64,000 nucleotides of DNA, taken from Cordia subcordata. Taxonomy: Eukaryota > Streptophyta > Magnoliopsida > Boraginales > Cordiaceae. Positions 63,464 to 64,000 of this stretch are shown here, one piece after another; the stretch's first letter is position 1, and each line of letters opens with the position of its first letter. The DNA is taken from assembly GCA_028554755.1 (NCBI GenBank), contig JAPTOF010000020.1:3291001-3355000 (forward strand), read 5' to 3'. A program made the translations under genes and the position numbers. The notes beneath the pieces are model-generated. The model was not told the origin of the DNA, did no database searches, and worked only from the letters and a program-made list of their open reading frames with translations.

Positions 63464-63729
63464 TGTACATACACTTAAGTTGAATCCATTTCGTATCTAT
63501 ATACCATGTCTAAATTTTTATATTTTCTTTATAGACATATCACTCATACATTTTACAATTTCTTTTTGTTTCTTTTTTTATGCCAACTAAAATGTTACTT
63601 TTTAACAATGAAAGAGGATAAAACCCCTATGTTTTTTATACTTTTTAAAAAAAATTTCCTATTTGAATAATTACTCACAGTGAAAGTAAGCTAATCAAGC
63701 GATAGATTTTCTTGGAAATGAAGTGGCCA

Positions 63730-64000
63730 AATGTTAGGGTTTGAAAATGGTGTACGATTCAGTGTAACATATATGTTTGTGTCTGCAATGTATGTAAGTG
63801 TACTATGTGGCAAAGTGTGTGTAATATATGTATGTAAGTTTAATATGTGTAGTATGACGAAATGTGTGTAGTGTACGCTTAATTATTGTAGTAAATATAA
63901 CATATGTATAGTGTGCATAATTTTTGTATACTGTGCGTGCACATTGTATGCAATATGCGTGTGCAGTGTGTATAATGTGTGTAGTGAGTGCATTGTGTGT
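63730..64000. repeat. TG-rich degenerate minisatellite
   Basis: Irregular repeats of GTGTGTA(G/A)TGT and ATGTATGTAAGT type continue to the window end. They probably run on beyond it. Confidence 0.75.

Larger units (their letters stand above)
59898..64000. other. Gene-poor right flank
   Basis: Includes the Pol lambda promoter (T-rich), a short tandem repeat (60626-60685), a MITE-like segment about 61690-62095 with TTTGGCCCA phrases, an unassigned exon-like ORF (63192-63463) and a TG-rich repeat at the edge. Nothing else coding is recognised. Confidence 0.5.

Noticed and set aside
1..64000. tRNA, rRNA, known microRNA precursors and CRISPR arrays
   Set aside because: I looked for tRNA T-loop phrases, common plant microRNA sequences and regular spaced repeats on both strands by eye and found none that held up; a covariance-model scan would be decisive.

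Overview
This is nuclear DNA of a flowering plant, almost certainly a core eudicot. The sequence is AT-rich, introns are U-rich with GT-AG borders, several transposon families are present, and the genes are recognisable relatives of Arabidopsis genes. I see no bacterial, viral or organellar block, no rRNA or tRNA gene, and no CRISPR array. Genes were called by translating exons and joining them at splice sites that keep the frame and match family sequences recalled from memory; no database search was run.

Layout, left to right. 1-4.5 kb is non-coding with a foldback element. 4.5-5.2 kb is a two-exon PADRE/DUF4228 gene (+). 6.0-7.55 kb is a three-exon paralogue of the chloroplast protein PRIN2 (-) with a hAT-type MITE just upstream. 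8.5-17.6 kb is gene-poor, with a LINE tail and small MITEs. 17.7-21.0 kb is a six-exon D-type cyclin of the CYCD1 class (-) with a hAT-type MITE in intron 2. 21-29.3 kb is gene-poor. 29.3-34.8 kb is T-rich and intron-like on the + strand and may be a non-coding or decayed transcription unit. 34.9-37.1 kb is a DUF4220/DUF594 gene (-) broken by one frameshift and one in-frame stop. 39.1-41.9 kb is an intact single-exon CC-NB-ARC-LRR resistance-type gene (+). 42.6-45.9 kb is NOG1, a ribosome-biogenesis GTPase (+). 46.7-49.0 kb is a DCC-family (DUF393) protein (+). 50.0-52.5 kb is PRIN2 proper (-). 53.5-59.9 kb is DNA polymerase lambda in 14 exons (-). 60-64 kb is non-coding with repeats and one unassigned exon-like ORF.

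The genes are independent nuclear genes, not an operon. Two points tie some of them together. PRIN2 lies beside Pol lambda, the order I recall for Arabidopsis At1g10522/At1g10520, which supports both identifications. A second PRIN2-like gene about 44 kb away keeps the conserved core but lacks the cysteine before the mature domain. I did not find a clearly new biological system. The points most worth following are the PRIN2 paralogue, the NLR with an altered MHD motif, and two short unassigned ORFs (53.2 and 63.2 kb).
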